Origin: Pleurotus djamor
Lineage: Eukaryota > Basidiomycota > Agaricomycetes > Agaricales > Pleurotaceae
Assembly (NCBI GenBank): GCA_029747585.1
Contig: JAPEVF010000505.1
Location: 1-32,891 of the forward strand
DNA length: 32,891 bases
Direction: 5' to 3'
Part shown: positions 1 to 11,169 of the stretch, piece after piece
Position numbering within the stretch: position 1 is the stretch's first letter
Layout of the letters: each line of letters opens with the position of its first letter
The notes under the pieces: generated by a model
Seen by the model: only the letters and a program-made list of their open reading frames with translations
The model's database searches: none
Told to the model about the DNA's origin: nothing
Made by a program: the position numbers and the translations under genes

Positions 1-3000
1 AAAGGGATGCCTTCAACAACATTCTCTCACTATCACGGCTCTCATCTACGACCGTAACGCCCTTCCTTTCCTTCTTGCCTTCCCATTATCCCTTACCAAC
101 GCTTATCCAGATTACAAAAAGGTGGAGGTGATTGCCTGTGCTTGCCATAACCTGTTGCCATTACTTGTTCAGCATGGGTTGTTTCCCTGCTCTCCTGTGC
201 GACCGAATCTCGCTGTCTCCGTCCAGTTGCTCGAGTTTCGCAAATCTCTCTTTGAGAAATCGTTGGAATCCGTCAATGCGTTCGTCGGTGGCCTCAATAC
301 TTTCTATCTTCGCAGAGGATATACCCTCTCCGATCCCAAGGTCCTTCCAATTCACTATGCCTGTGTCAAATTTATTCACGATGCAGCTTAAGGGAGATCA
401 AATGGTCGATCCTTTTCGGCGAGCAGTCAGTCAGGCCATCCAGTGGTACAACGTTTTAGTATCGCAAATTGAACGGGACGTTCGTGCTACCATATCGCAA
501 TGTGATGACGCTCTCAGATCGCAAAAACCGGAGCACCCCATCGCCGTTGCATGGGTTCACCCGCTCACTGAGTGTGCACCCATTTTACGCGCTAGGTGTC
601 CTGCTTGCTTTGGCGGTGTGACGTTCGGAAGGCCCTTTTCACAGTATGATCGATAAACCTCCTTCTCTGAATTGAACTCATATCTGATCCTAGGGGGGGT
701 GATTTCCACGTTGCCGTTGATGGTAATTTTCACCACCGTCAGAGGAAGCACACAGAGGATATTCCTTCGGCCTACATTCCTGACTATATTGTTCCTGAGG
801 AACAAGTAGACTTGGTGGGGGAACGAATAGCGAAGGCCCAGGCCATGAAGACTCGGGATAATCCCAACCCTTCTCGAGTTCCAGACGTGGCGATCGACGA
901 GTGCCAGCACTCATACCTTGCCGCCAATGGTAACATCGCCAAGTCAGACAGCAGGCTTTTTGACTCGCATGGATTAATGGCCCTCGTCTGTCGCCACGAT
1001 ATTCCACTCTTCGCTACGAACATAAACACTCCTGGAGAGGGTCAGAAGTATGCGGTTGCTCTCATCGAGCACATGTTTCGGTTCATACCCGCTCAGGCCA
1101 ATGTTGTGGTGCTCTATGATGTAGGCTGTGTGCTTGACCGCAGTCTTCATAAGGTGTGTCGATACGTCGTTGATGTTCATATGCTGTTACCCAACTTTTT
1201 ATTTCCACCAAATAGCGGAACATTATCTCACAGGACGTCCGGGACAGGCTCCACTTTGTCACAAGCGCAATGCATGCTTACGGACATCAATGGTCTTGCC
1301 AGCTGGAATACAATCCAAGGATGCAGACGGGGCTGGGTCTGACTGACGGGGAGGGTGTTGAAAGGCTCTGGTCCCAAATTCGAATGTTGATACCCATTAC
1401 TCGCAATGCAGCGGCTTCTAAGCGGCTCTGGTTGATTGATCAGCAGCTAGGGCACGTTGGGGTGACAGGTCTCCTTGAGTTGGGTCGTTGGTTGTTCAAA
1501 CGCTCCAAGGGCATTTTGCAGAAGCGTTTGGAGGCTGATGAGGAACTGGAACATTGCGGCGTCCCGTTGGAGGAACTATCAGAACTCTGGGAAAACCAAA
1601 GGGACGATCAGCTTTCTCTTCGATCCCGTAAGCATTCCCTGTGACATCTCGTCTTTTACGTACTCAAACCCTTACGCAGATGCGCCGTCTTTGCTTAAAA
1701 AGGAGATTGCAGCGGTGCTTAAACTACAAGACAACCTTGATCAATGGAAGGATGGTTTCAATCAATCGAACCCAACGCTAAAACGCATGAAGCTTCAGAC
1801 TACCAAGATCCAAAAGGCTTGTGACAAATTGAAGGCAGAAGTGGAGCGAGCTTACACTTCCTTGGACATCCCTGCCTCTCATCCCTCCCTCAAGAACGTA
1901 CCTCTTACGACAGTCAAGCTCCTTTTGTTGCTCCGGGAGCTCAAGATTAACATTCGCGAGCGTGCATGCGGAGTGTTCTTTGAGATGGAACGTCTTGATC
2001 AGGCCGTTGGAGGTCGCAACCCAGCACTCGGCACCCGTCTGCACCAACAGACTCGAAAGGGAATATCCAAGCGTATGCCAGCTCTCCGCTCCGCGATTCG
2101 GACATACAATAATCGCATTGACGCATTTTGTCACGAGATGCAGGCCCATAAGAAAAGTAAACATTATAACGGGTGGTATCTCCCGATCCCAAAGCACTTG
2201 CCTGAAGATATTCAAGGATTACAGGACTCGGAGGATCTCATGGAGGACGTTTGGATTGATGAAGTTCGTGATCCCCCACGCTGGCTTACTGAACCTGCTG
2301 TTCGTCGCGGTATCCGCGCGATGATGAAGAAGGATAGATGCGATGAGGAGACAGCGCGATTGTCCTTGGAGGCCGACAACATGTGCCACTGGCTAGCTAG
2401 GGAGATTGCCGCTACGGAATACGCCCTCCAGCTACCTGAAAGTGAGTGGAAGCACTGCGATATTTCAGTCCTTGAGGATCTCACTGGGCTGTTAGATCGA
2501 CTTTTCCAAATGCCGATTCTCCTCACCTTGTCAAGATTATCGGCTCTCCCTTCTCTTTGGGCATCTAATTATCTACCTCGATCTCGCCTTGACAAAATAT
2601 GCAAGGATGTCCGTGATTCCCTCCGTAACCTGGGCATTTTGCGAGCCATTGCGAGCCCCACCCCTACCGTCCACCTCTCGATAAGCAGAGTTGATGAAAG
2701 TCTTGACCAGATGTTCGATGATGCACTCTGTCTTGCCGAGGAGGAAACGCCCAATCCCCATGAAGAGGCCGAAGCCGCCTTGTTGAGCGACTTGTTGGAG
2801 TTCTATGACGAAGTAGACGCCAATGAAGAAACCGTAGTAGAAGCAGAGGTAGACCCCTCACCACCTGATCCACTTTCCAACATCAATGCGGGCGATTTTT
2901 CCCAAGTCCTCCTGGGGCAACGTCATCATCATGTCCAGACCCAAGTCCAAGCCGGCGATGACGATCCTTTTCTGCTGGCTCCAGATCGATCTTTGCCTTC

Positions 3001-3318
3001 AGTGCCCTTATACTATGGGACCGTACCTCGGACTCCTCGCACCCCATCTCGACATGCCCATTCCCATCCAAATACACCCTATGAGACGCCACCGCGAACT
3101 ACTCGTGGTCCTGCCCTCGATGATCCTTCTCCAGATCACTCTTCACCTCAAGTGCCCAGATACAATGCGGCGTCACATCGGACTCCTCCTATCTCCGCTC
3201 GATACGCCCGTTCCCCTCCAAGGACGCCCTACGACACGCCACTGCGGGCCAATGATGTCGGTCAGTTCACTCGGCTCTCCAGTGGCAGCGGGCGCGTCCT
3301 GGCCGGTTCTCACATAAG
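1..3318 (+). mobile_element. KDZ-type DNA transposon, 5'-truncated by window edge, 3' end joined to TOM70
   Basis: The span is defined by the KDZ (Kyakuja-Dileera-Zisupton) transposase it encodes. The left end lies outside the window. On the right, recognisable antisense TOM70 coding sequence begins at about 3319, and no 3' untranslated stretch or terminal inverted repeat is seen between the transposase frame and TOM70. This is therefore not a clean complete-element insertion: either the element was 3'-truncated when it joined TOM70, or the join is a rearrangement or assembly chimera. Target-site duplication cannot be assessed with one end missing. Confidence 0.8.
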
Positions 3319-3328
3319 ATGTGCGTAA
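1..3328 (+). CDS. KDZ family transposase (partial at 5' end, chimeric 3' end)
   Basis: Transposase of the KDZ superfamily, which moves DNA transposons in many Agaricomycetes. What looks like a broken frame is restored by short GT-AG introns: about 54-110, 341-386 (46 nt), 644-693 (50 nt), 1154-1215 (62 nt) and 1628-1679 (52 nt). The spliced protein reads continuously through the N-terminal HGLFPCSPVRPNLAV block, CPACFGG, HVAVDGNFHH, LMALVCRHDIP, VVVLYDVGC, MHAYGHQWSCQL and DGEGVERLW. The Asp of AVDGNF, the Asp of LYDVGC and the Glu of GEGVERLW are the candidate catalytic acids. A long helical region (about 1700-2500) follows, then a Pro/Thr/Arg-rich tail with repeated RTP and YDTP/YETP motifs (about 3000-3260). 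The last residues and the TAA stop are read from antisense TOM70 sequence, so the natural C-terminus is missing. Exon 1 (1-53) is uncertain. Confidence 0.82.
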
Positions 3329-4525
3329 TCGCCAGCTTGGAGGGCTTGGAGAGAAAGGAGAAGCGTTTCATCGCCTTGGGACGGGGATTCAGGGAGTGTA
3401 GGAAGAGGGCCTATAGCAAGCCATGAGACGATACCAGGCAAGCTACATATGACGTTACTCACGGGGACGGAAGGCAGCGAAATACGCTGAGATGAAAGTC
3501 AGTGAAGGGAGTCGGGGTTCGCGTGTCTAAACGAAGCTTAGAAGAGTAAAATCCAAGACAGCAGTGAACGTACGGCAATGATTTCAGCTGCCTTTTGTGT
3601 CGAGTAGAGCTGGAGCACACGCTCGACGGATTGGACCGTATCTTGTTTTGAGAACTTTTCCAGGATACTTGTTGTTGTGAAGTCTAGCCAAATGCATTTA
3701 CTACCTGAGCGCAAATGCGCAAGAGCTACGTGCACACACCTCGCAGAGCTAGTTCATATCGCTGCAGCTTCTCAGCTGCATTAGCGCGCCGGTTTAATGC
3801 CTTTATGTACTGTCGGTCGAGGGAAAGTGCTGAGTCGCAGTCTTGTATGACTTGCTCGTATTTTCCGAGATTCACGTAGCCTAAAATAACTTGAGCGAGG
3901 GATTGAGGACGTAATGCGCCGAAACTTACAAGCCGCACGGTTGCTGTAGAATACGGGCTCGCCTTGCGGGGCAACCTCAATAGCTCTTGAGTAGTATCGC
4001 TCGGCAACAGAGACGTTGCGCTCCCCGTAGGCCTTGTTGCCTTTTTCTTTGAAAATTTTAGCTATCCGTGTTCGCTCCTGCACCATAGGAATGCATGTTA
4101 GCTCAAGTCCCGACACCAAGTGAAGACCCAGGCATACCTCTTCAGACATAGCCAGGATCTCCTCCGTCGTGAGCTTTTCCTCATCTATCACCAGTTGGAG
4201 CACGAAACGTCGCAAGTCTGCGATAGCACACACCTAGTTCATCCTCAACCTTCGGCTGCTTCTCCTCCAAGATCGGTGAGTCCTTAGAACTGGACTTCCC
4301 CGACTTCTTCTTCTTTCCGTGTTTTTTCTTGTCCTTTTTGCCCTCTCCCCTCTCAGCGTCGCTTAAGCGACCACGGTCGGACGAGCTTGATGCATAATAA
4401 ACGGCTGCACCACCGACCGCTAAGGCTGCTGCAGCACCAATGAGGACGGCACGCTTGTTGTCCAAGAGAAAACTTTGCACGCGCTCCACGACGGAGTCTG
4501 CGCTTTGAGTCTGCGACGTGGACAT
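3319..4525 (-). pseudogene. TOM70: TOM70 mitochondrial import receptor, 5' portion only
   Basis: Outer-membrane receptor of the TOM complex that docks Hsp70/Hsp90-bound carrier precursors through TPR repeats. Start ATG is at 4525 (MSTSQTQSADS). Residues 25-47 form a hydrophobic anchor (VLIGAAAALAVGGAAVYYA), followed by a Lys-rich linker (KKDKKKHGKKKK). Exons: 4234-4525, 4138-4184, 3930-4077, 3740-3880, 3574-3683 and 3319-3486, with GT-AG introns of 49-87 nt. The first TPR units are clear (KEKGNKAYGERNVSVAERYYSRAI, EPVFYSNRAACYVNLGKYEQ, YIKALNRRANA), then QSVERVLQLYSTQKAAEIIA. Exon 6 holds GPLPTLPESPSQGDETLL and ends at DYAH, where KDZ sequence takes over. About 300 codons are present, against roughly 600 for the family. 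The stretch between SLPSVP and GPLPT fits the family poorly and may hide an unresolved intron. The remaining TPRs are absent, so this copy should be non-functional unless the join is an assembly error. Confidence 0.85.
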
Positions 4526-4845
4526 CGAGGAGGAAAAGGGAGCAATGGCCTCGGGAGAGTTTTGAGAGGGGAGAGATAATTTCGCCAAGGCCGGAACGCG
4601 TCTCGCCGTTCGCACAAGTTGGTCGTGTGAAACGATGACCAATTGGAGGAAAATAACATTATGTCCAATTTTTGTGACCATCGTGAGTGTTGCCCTACTA
4701 CATACTAAGTCCCCTACTCGATGCATGCATGCACAAAAATGGGTGAACGAACTCTCTGAATGAGCACGCTAACACAACGAGCAGTACACCCAGACACACC
4801 TACCACACATGTTTTTGAACCCACAACCAAGGGTGTATGGCGAGT
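4526..4845. other. TOM70 upstream / DPH3 downstream spacer
   Basis: 320 bp between the TOM70 start and the DPH3 stop, both genes on the minus strand. It should hold the DPH3 3' UTR and the TOM70 promoter. The reading frame upstream of the TOM70 ATG is open for a while but not coding-like. No RNA gene or repeat is seen. Confidence 0.5.
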
Positions 4846-5241
4846 CTAAGCAGTGGCTGATATTATAGATGGTGTGACATGGAGGTCTTCCAAGGCTTGG
4901 ACGAAAGCTTCGTCATCGTCACTATCATCATCGGATTTATCCTCCTCTTCTCCAGACTCTTCAACATCATCATCGTCTTCTGGCTCATCCTCAAAATCAA
5001 GCTGAAGCAAGATCTGTTAGACATGCGGATCATGTTGTAAAGCGTGATCCCGACGCACTGGGTCATATATCACTCGTATGACAAGACTGCAGCTTGGACA
5101 CGTTGCGATGTCCTCGTAATCAGCTAATTGACGTTTAGATATCTCGAAGCGATCGCCGCAGGGACATGGATAGTGATAGACACGCTTTTCGGCATCCCAT
5201 GCCATGTCTTCAATTTCAACCTCGTCGTAGTAAGCCCCCAT
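4846..5241 (-). CDS. DPH3: Diphthamide biosynthesis protein 3 (DPH3/KTI11), CSL zinc-finger protein
   Basis: Small zinc-binding electron donor for diphthamide synthesis on eEF2; in yeast the same protein (Kti11) supports Elongator-dependent wobble-uridine modification. Start ATG is at 5241 ([16 protein letters not shown]), chosen because family members begin just before [10 protein letters not shown] and the frame further upstream has no ATG. Exon 1 is 5059-5241 and exon 2 is 4846-5001. The 57-nt intron (5002-5058, GTGCGT...TTCAG) contains an in-frame stop, so it must be spliced. The spliced protein is 112 residues, somewhat longer than the usual 80-90. The zinc-ligand motifs are intact: CPCGDRF (about residues 25-31) and CPSCSL (about 47-52). 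The C-terminal half is a highly acidic tail (runs of D and E) ending [10 protein letters not shown]. It lies head to head with MTO1, 222 bp apart. Confidence 0.93.
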
Positions 5242-5462
5242 TGGATCAGCTAGTTTGTGATGGGGAGAGGTGGAGGTGGAAACAGACAAGAAAGTTTTCG
5301 ACGCCGAGCCGAGTCAAGTTTGTGAATCGTCCCCTATTTACACGTGATGCCGAACAAATCACCGCGTCCGCGCCGTGGTTTCATGCTCGATGCTTCTTCG
5401 TCGCTGTCGCCAACTTCTTTCTTTTTCTCGATGCGCTAGTACCTCCGCCACTGGTCGATCCT
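5242..5462. promoter_or_regulatory. Bidirectional promoter region between DPH3 and MTO1
   Basis: 221 bp separate the divergent DPH3 and MTO1 start codons, so both 5' leaders and promoters must fit here. The stretch has several CT-rich runs towards the MTO1 side (for example around 5395-5440), common in fungal core promoters. No specific factor site is claimed. Confidence 0.45.
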
Positions 5463-8248
5463 ATGATGGTAAATGCACGCCGCTCAATTCTCCCCCCTTG
5501 CTCACCTCCGGCTACCCTAGTGTGTGTCATCGGTGGAGGACATGCCGGGTGTGAGGCTGCTGCCGGTGCAGCGAGAGTCGGCGCGAAGACGATCTTGATT
5601 ACGCAGAAACTTGAAAGTGTTGGCGAACTGTCGTGTAATCCTTCAATTGGTGGCGTTGGCAAAGGCACTCTCGTTCGCGAAGTCGACGCATTAGACGGCC
5701 TCATGGGTTTGGTGGCCGGTGTGTTCAGCCTTATCCGTCGTTCTGCACCTTCTAAAAGCTCTTTGCAGATCAAGCCGGTATTCAGTTCCACATTCTAAAC
5801 CGGTCAAAAGGCGCGGCTGTCTGGGTGAGCTTTTGTCACACCACCCGCTTGTGTACCTTGTCTTGACCCGTACATTGCATACAAGGGTCCGAGGGCTCAA
5901 ATTGACCGCACAATCTATAAACGATCAATGCAAAATATATTATTCAATTATCCTAATCTAGACGTTCGCTCCGGTAGTGTTTTTGATTTAATCCTCGACT
6001 CCCCGACACCCAAGGTCTTAGGCGTCAAACTAGGTGAACCAGTTGCCTCTGGAAACCAGAAACTAATTGATAAACTTTGAGACAGACTCTGGGGAGACGA
6101 TCAGCTGTTCACAAGTCGTTATATGCACAGGGACCTTCCTTGGCGGTGAAATCCATATAGGTAGAACTATCGTTCTTATCGACCTACATGATTTAATATA
6201 TAACTCTCTTTCCTACTAACAGGGCAAAAANCGCTTTCCGGCAGGCCGAATAAACGACGCGCCTTCGATAGGACTTTCAGCCTCTTTGAAGCAAGCTGGT
6301 TTTAAACTTGGTCGCCTCCAAACGGGGACACCAGCGCGTTTAGATGGGAACACTATTGATTTCAGTAACATGACAAAACAAGAGGGCGACGCTGTACCAT
6401 CACCATTCAGCTACCTCAATTCTTCGGTTCCTAATGCGGTATGTGAGATGATACATCCTAACTATTTGTGAGGTTCCTGAGGAACCCGTTCAGCATCGAC
6501 AGGTTGCTTGTTACCAGACTGCGACCAATGACGCTACACATCAGATCGTTCGCGATAATATACATCTCTGCGTGCATATACAAGAAACTAAAAAAGGTCC
6601 ACTTAATTCCTCACTTCTACATCAATCTTAATATTCATTCGGTACTAGGTCCTCGCTACTGCCCTTCTTTGGAAGCCAAGATTCTACGTTTTGGGGATAA
6701 AGCCCGACATAATGTGTGGTTAGAACCCGAGGGATACGACTCTGGTGATTAGTTTCCTTCCTTTCTTCTAATTTCCAGGCGTCACGTCTTTATTCAGATG
6801 TCATATATCCCAACGGTATATCGTGTAGTCTACCGGAAGAACTACAGGAGCCCATGATGCGCACGATTCCTGGGCTGGAGAACGTGAAAATGGTTCGCCC
6901 AGCTTACGGCGTTGAGTATGACCACATCGACCCCCGCGAACTCTCTCGTAAGCTGTTGCTCTTTGCTTCACGCTAGGGGGTGCTTAGTTAGCTTTCTAGC
7001 AACGCTGGAAACGAAACGCATCAGGGGTCTATTCCTCGCTGGTCAAATCAACGGTACGACGCGATCTTTGATGACTCCGTCACATAATACTCAGCCCCTT
7101 GTGAAGGTACTACTGGCTATGAAGAAGCCGCTGCCCAAGGCACAGTTGCAGGTATCAATGCAGGCCTCGTCGCCCTCGAGCGTCCTCCTCTAAATATCAC
7201 CAGAGCCGATGGCTTCCTCGGTGTCATGATTGACGATCTCATTATCAAAGGAGCGGAAGAACCCTGTACGTGACTCGCTCACGAAGCATAGCGATCAAAC
7301 TCAACACGCATGCTAGATCGCATGTTCACTTCCCGTTCAGAGTACCGTATGACCATTCGTAGCGATAACGCTGATATGAGGTTGACGGAGAAAGGTTTGC
7401 TTCCAAGTCGTAAAGCTTATCTTTTTTTAACGAAGCTCCTTTAGGCCGTACCGCTGGAGCTGTATCCGATGTCCGATGGGCTGCTTTCAAGGATACACGG
7501 GAAACCGTAGAATACCTGACGAAGTTACTGCATGGTACATCTCTGACTCCCCAGGTTAGTCTTCACACCCATATCGCTTATGATCGACACCTCAAGACGC
7601 TCTTTTTTTCATTAGGGTTGGGCGGCTCATGGTTTCACAGTGCAGCGTGATGGTATATTGAGGAGGTATTAAGTCTTCGTCCCTTGTTTCCTATCTTCCT
7701 GCACGAAGGCTCACATTGATATTTCTTAGTGCGTACGATATGCTCCGCTACCCCAAGGTCAAGGCCAAGGATTTACAATGTGTGATTCCCGAATTGAAGG
7801 AGGTTAATCCCTCCATACTAGCGAGATTGGAGATTGACGGTAGGTAAAACCTTTCTTCCCTCACTTCGTTCCTTTTTAATCTTGTGGTTCTTCTATTCCC
7901 TCGGATGTGCCGTTCGTTGTGGTACAGGTCGATACAGCGCGCATGTGTTCCGACAGGAAGCCGATTTGAGAATCTTCATGGAGGATGAGTCGCTGGTTCT
8001 GGACCCACAAATGGACTATGATATGGTTACTGGCTTGAGTTCTGAGGTTCGAGAACGCCTATTCAAAGTCAAACCGACCACCATAGTGAGCGCGTCAAAT
8101 TGTCGTCCTTGACTGTGGTTCTGACGTGGCCTAGGGCGCTGCCAAACGAATGGAGGGCATGACTCCGACCTCTATAGTTTACCTATTGCGCCATGCAAAG
8201 CGAACTTTCAAACCTGTTGAAGTCGCTCAGCTGCCTACCACAAATTGA
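5463..8248 (+). CDS. MTO1: Mitochondrial tRNA uridine-34 modification enzyme MTO1 (GidA/MnmG family)
   Basis: FAD-dependent enzyme that, with MSS1, installs the carboxymethylaminomethyl group on wobble U34 of mitochondrial tRNAs. Start at 5463 ([12 protein letters not shown]), a short basic leader that could act in mitochondrial import. Sixteen exons join in frame: 5463-5718, 5769-5824, 5886-6033, 6086-6160, 6223-6438, 6503-6596, 6649-6744, 6798-6947, 7000-7053, 7107-7265, 7317-7394, 7445-7554, 7616-7665, 7730-7839, 7928-8085, 8135-8248. Length is 640 residues once one excess base at the N (6231) is discounted, matching the family. Visible motifs: [12 protein letters not shown] (FAD Rossmann), [105 protein letters not shown], and a C-terminal helical domain ending AQLPTTN. 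Apparently intact apart from the N. Confidence 0.94.
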
Positions 8249-8708
8249 CAGCGAAATTAATCAATCGCCACCACGTCGAGGTGATGAGACCCAATCATTG
8301 AGAAACTGTCCCCGAGGCCGTACGCTATCCATGGACGGCCGCAATGCCCTTCGAAACATCGGCGAGTTGAAGTTGTTTTGTCGCAGATATCTTTCTTGTT
8401 TATGGTTCCCATGATGCATCAACTGCGCGCTGAGAGGTAAAGGGAGAATGAACCATTACAAGCAATGGATATATCCCATCAGGACCCTTGCAATTGCCAT
8501 TACAAGGCGACAAGGCGGATTCCCCAACGATCGTAATTACCTTAATTCTTGTACCTATTGACAAACCTGACGTGCTAATACTCTGAAGAACCAAAGGACT
8601 GATGCCTCATGTGATTGGCGCCTTGAATCGAAGTTCTACAAATATTGGAGTGGGTGGTACCTCCCACACCATATCCTCATTGCCTCACAACCACCCCGGT
8701 ACGAATCG
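8249..8708. other. Spacer between MTO1 and the permease
   Basis: 460 bp holding the MTO1 3' end and the promoter/leader of the downstream permease. Short open frames here have no coding signature, and no repeat or RNA gene is seen. Confidence 0.5.
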
Positions 8709-10978
8709 ATGGAAGCGTCGAGCAAGAGCACACCTCAACTAGACGAGAAACACGTCGTTGAGATCATCAACAACGTTGAATGCGACAACTCTTCGGGTTA
8801 TAACGCACCCCCTTCAAAGCTACTTGATAATACCCATAGGAAGCTCCAGGTGAATTTTTTGGTCTTGTGCCCTCCTCAAATCCAACCAGCACCCCTCAGA
8901 ATCGCCATATCCAATTAATTGGCATTGGAGGTGAATTTGCCAGTCTATCTGTCTCCAGCACTACTTACTTCCCTGGTGCCAACGCTCAAAGGCACAATTG
9001 GCACGGCGCTCTTCGTCCAGATTGGCTCAGCCCTGACCAAAGGCGGTCCTGGTAGTCTTGTCATTGCATTCACGACGTGGTGCACCATCGTCCTCGCAAT
9101 CAATAACTGCCTCAGTTTGTCCTTCCCCCCACATGCCCTCCCATTTGCAATTTGATCCCGTTGATAGCCGAAATGGTGACATGGATACCTATCTCCTCTC
9201 CCTTCGTGAGAGTCGACTCCTTATCTCTCGGCGGCGTGTACTTATGCCTTTTAGGTCCGATATGCAGACAGATTCGTAGACCCGGCCTTCGGATTTTGTG
9301 CTGGCATCAACTTCTTCGTCTTCGAAGCTATATTAATCCCTTTCGAAGTTACCGCGTTCAACATCATCCTCCATTTTTGGACCGACAAAATACCAGTAGA
9401 GGCTGTGATAGCAGTAGTGCTTTCGCTCTATGTGTTCGTCTTGCCTACTTCATACTCCATCTGTAGCCACTGTCTAACCCATCGTCCAGTGCCCTCAACT
9501 TATTCGCTGTCAAGTTCTATGGAGGTGAGTTCGCTCTATCCCGTTCACAAGAGCAGATCCAACGTGTATCCAGAGGCAGAGTTTTGGCTATCCATAGGAA
9601 AGGTTATCCTAGCTGTTTCGTTAATATTTTTCACTTTCGTTACGATGGTGGGCGGAAACCCACTCCGCGAAGTGTACGGCTTCCGAAACTTCGATCGTAT
9701 GTTCTACTACCTTCCTCATGGCACTTATCTCATCTACATGGTCTTTAGCAACCAAGGTCGCTGGCGCGCCTTTTGCAGAATATATTGAGACAGGTTCTTT
9801 GGGGCGACTCATGGGCTTCATAGCGTGTCTCACCCAAGCCTCGTTCACGATCGTCGGTCCTGATTATGTCTCCATGACGGCTGGTGAGGCCGCAAACCCT
9901 CGACAGGTCCTTCCTCGAGCCTTCAAAGGTGTACTTTACCGCTTGTTCACGTTCTTCATCCTTGGTTCCCTATGCGTTGGTATCGTCGTCCCATACGACG
10001 ATGAAAAGCTTCGATCGGCTATCTCCAATGCTCGTCCAGGAGCCGGATCGTCGCCATATGTCATAGCCATGGAGCGCTTGCAAATCCCGGCCCTTCCACA
10101 CATCGTGAATTTCCTCATCCTGATCTCGGTTTTCTCGGCAGGCAATACCTATGTGTACTGCGCTAGCCGAACATTGTACGGTCTGGCACTAGAAGGGAAG
10201 ATGCCCAAAGCTTTGACGAGATGCACACGTGCCGGTGTACCAATCTACTGCGTTGCTGTCACAGTCGGCATATCATTGCTTTCGTTCCTGCAAGTGTCAA
10301 ACAATTCTGCCAAAGTCTTGCAATGGTAACGAACATCATTACTTCAAATGCCCTTTCCATATGAACGCTCATTCATCTTCGGCTTCAAGGTTTGTAAACC
10401 TGGTCACAGCATCGCAACTACTCAATTATACCATCATCTCGTTCACATACATATATTTCCACCGGGCAAGTGCTCGCTTCCTGTCTCCAGTGCTATCGTT
10501 GTAACGAAGATCTTCAAAGGCCATGAGAATCCAAGGCATTTCTCGGGGAACGTTGCCAAAGCAGACTTTCTGGCAACCTTTTTGCGCGTAGGTTTCTCGT
10601 CGCAACGTTCTCGTTCTTACATTAATACCCCTTGATAGGTACTATGCTCTCTTTGGCACGTTGATCATGGCCTTCATCAGTGGTTATGAAGTCTTCCTTC
10701 CGGGTCGTTGGGACGTCCCCACCTTCATTTTTTCCTACACCATGCTTGCAGTCTTGCCCGTCCTCTTTGTCTTCTGGAAAGTGACCCGTAAAACCAAGGT
10801 TCGTACGCCTCAATGCAAGTGTGAATGTATTACCTACATGCTTTCCTTTTAGATGATCGCCCCAGATCATGTCACATTTTTCGTGGAGGAGCGAGCAGAG
10901 GTAGATTCATATGAGTCGGCATGCGTCGAATCGCCCGCCACTTCAATATCAGGCCGGATAGAACGCATGCTTTTCTGA
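8709..10978 (+). CDS. Amino-acid permease (yeast amino acid transporter family, APC superfamily)
   Basis: Plasma-membrane proton-coupled amino-acid uptake transporter with about 12 membrane segments. Start at 8709 (MEASSKSTPQLDEKH), a hydrophilic cytosolic N-terminus. Twelve exons: 8709-8849, 8900-8930, 8992-9114, 9168-9205, 9255-9433, 9490-9524, 9574-9696, 9749-10325, 10390-10465, 10520-10587, 10639-10798, 10853-10978; total 558 residues, all phases consistent. Key stretches: NRHIQLIGIGGTIGTALFVQ (TM1), KGGPGSLVIAF, EMVTWIPISSPFVRYADRFV, FFVFEAILIPFEVTAFN, FTFVTMVGGNPLREVYGF, GPDYVSMTAGEAANPRQVLP, SVFSAGNTYVYCASRTLYGL, ALEGKMPKALTRCTRAGVPI, FVNLVTASQLLNYTI and FLPGRWDVPTFIFSYTM. The intron at 10466-10519 uses a GC donor (GCAAGT). 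The C-terminal tail is acidic. Substrate specificity cannot be read from the sequence. Confidence 0.93.
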
Positions 10979-11056
10979 GTATAAAGACAGCGCAGCTAGA
11001 CCCGACTATCATTGTAGTTTCAACATATGACAAACTAAAAACAAAACACAAGGCAA

Positions 11057-11142
11057 CTGCCCCGGAGAGACTTGAACTCTCGATCTTCCGATGTCAGATG
11101 GAAATAACAGTCGGACGCCGTAACCAACTAAGCCACGGGGCA
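11057..11142 (-). tRNA. tRNA-Asn (anticodon GTT) with a 12-nt intron
   Basis: Minus-strand cloverleaf of 86 nt. The acceptor stem TGCCCCG/CGGGGCA pairs over 7 bp, the D-arm contains AGTTGG, the anticodon stem is TCCGA/TCGGA, and the T-arm is GAGAG-TTCAAGT-CTCTC; the discriminator is G. The anticodon loop is CTGTTAA once 12 nt (TTTCCATCTGAC) inserted one base after the anticodon are removed, the normal position for nuclear tRNA introns. T-rich sequence (TTTTGTTTTTAG-like) follows on the minus strand and should serve as the Pol III terminator. It begins 27 bp past the PKS stop codon on the same strand. Confidence 0.92.
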
Positions 11143-11169
11143 CATGTTAAAACACCTTTTCATTACCAA

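Noticed and set aside
341..386. Apparent frameshift in the KDZ transposase N-terminal region
   Set aside because: A 46-nt GT...CAG intron joins the two frames exactly and restores the family sequence.
557..1029. Several minus-strand frames over the transposase
   Set aside because: They are antisense shadows with no family motifs; the plus strand carries conserved KDZ motifs.
5002..5058. In-frame stop in DPH3 suggesting a truncated 90-residue protein
   Set aside because: The stop lies in a 57-nt GT-AG intron. Splicing joins VIYDP to LDFEDEPED, the expected acidic tail.
9718..10329. Stand-alone 203-residue transporter starting at 9718
   Set aside because: The ATG is inside an intron of the permease. 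The frame is exon 8 of the 12-exon gene.
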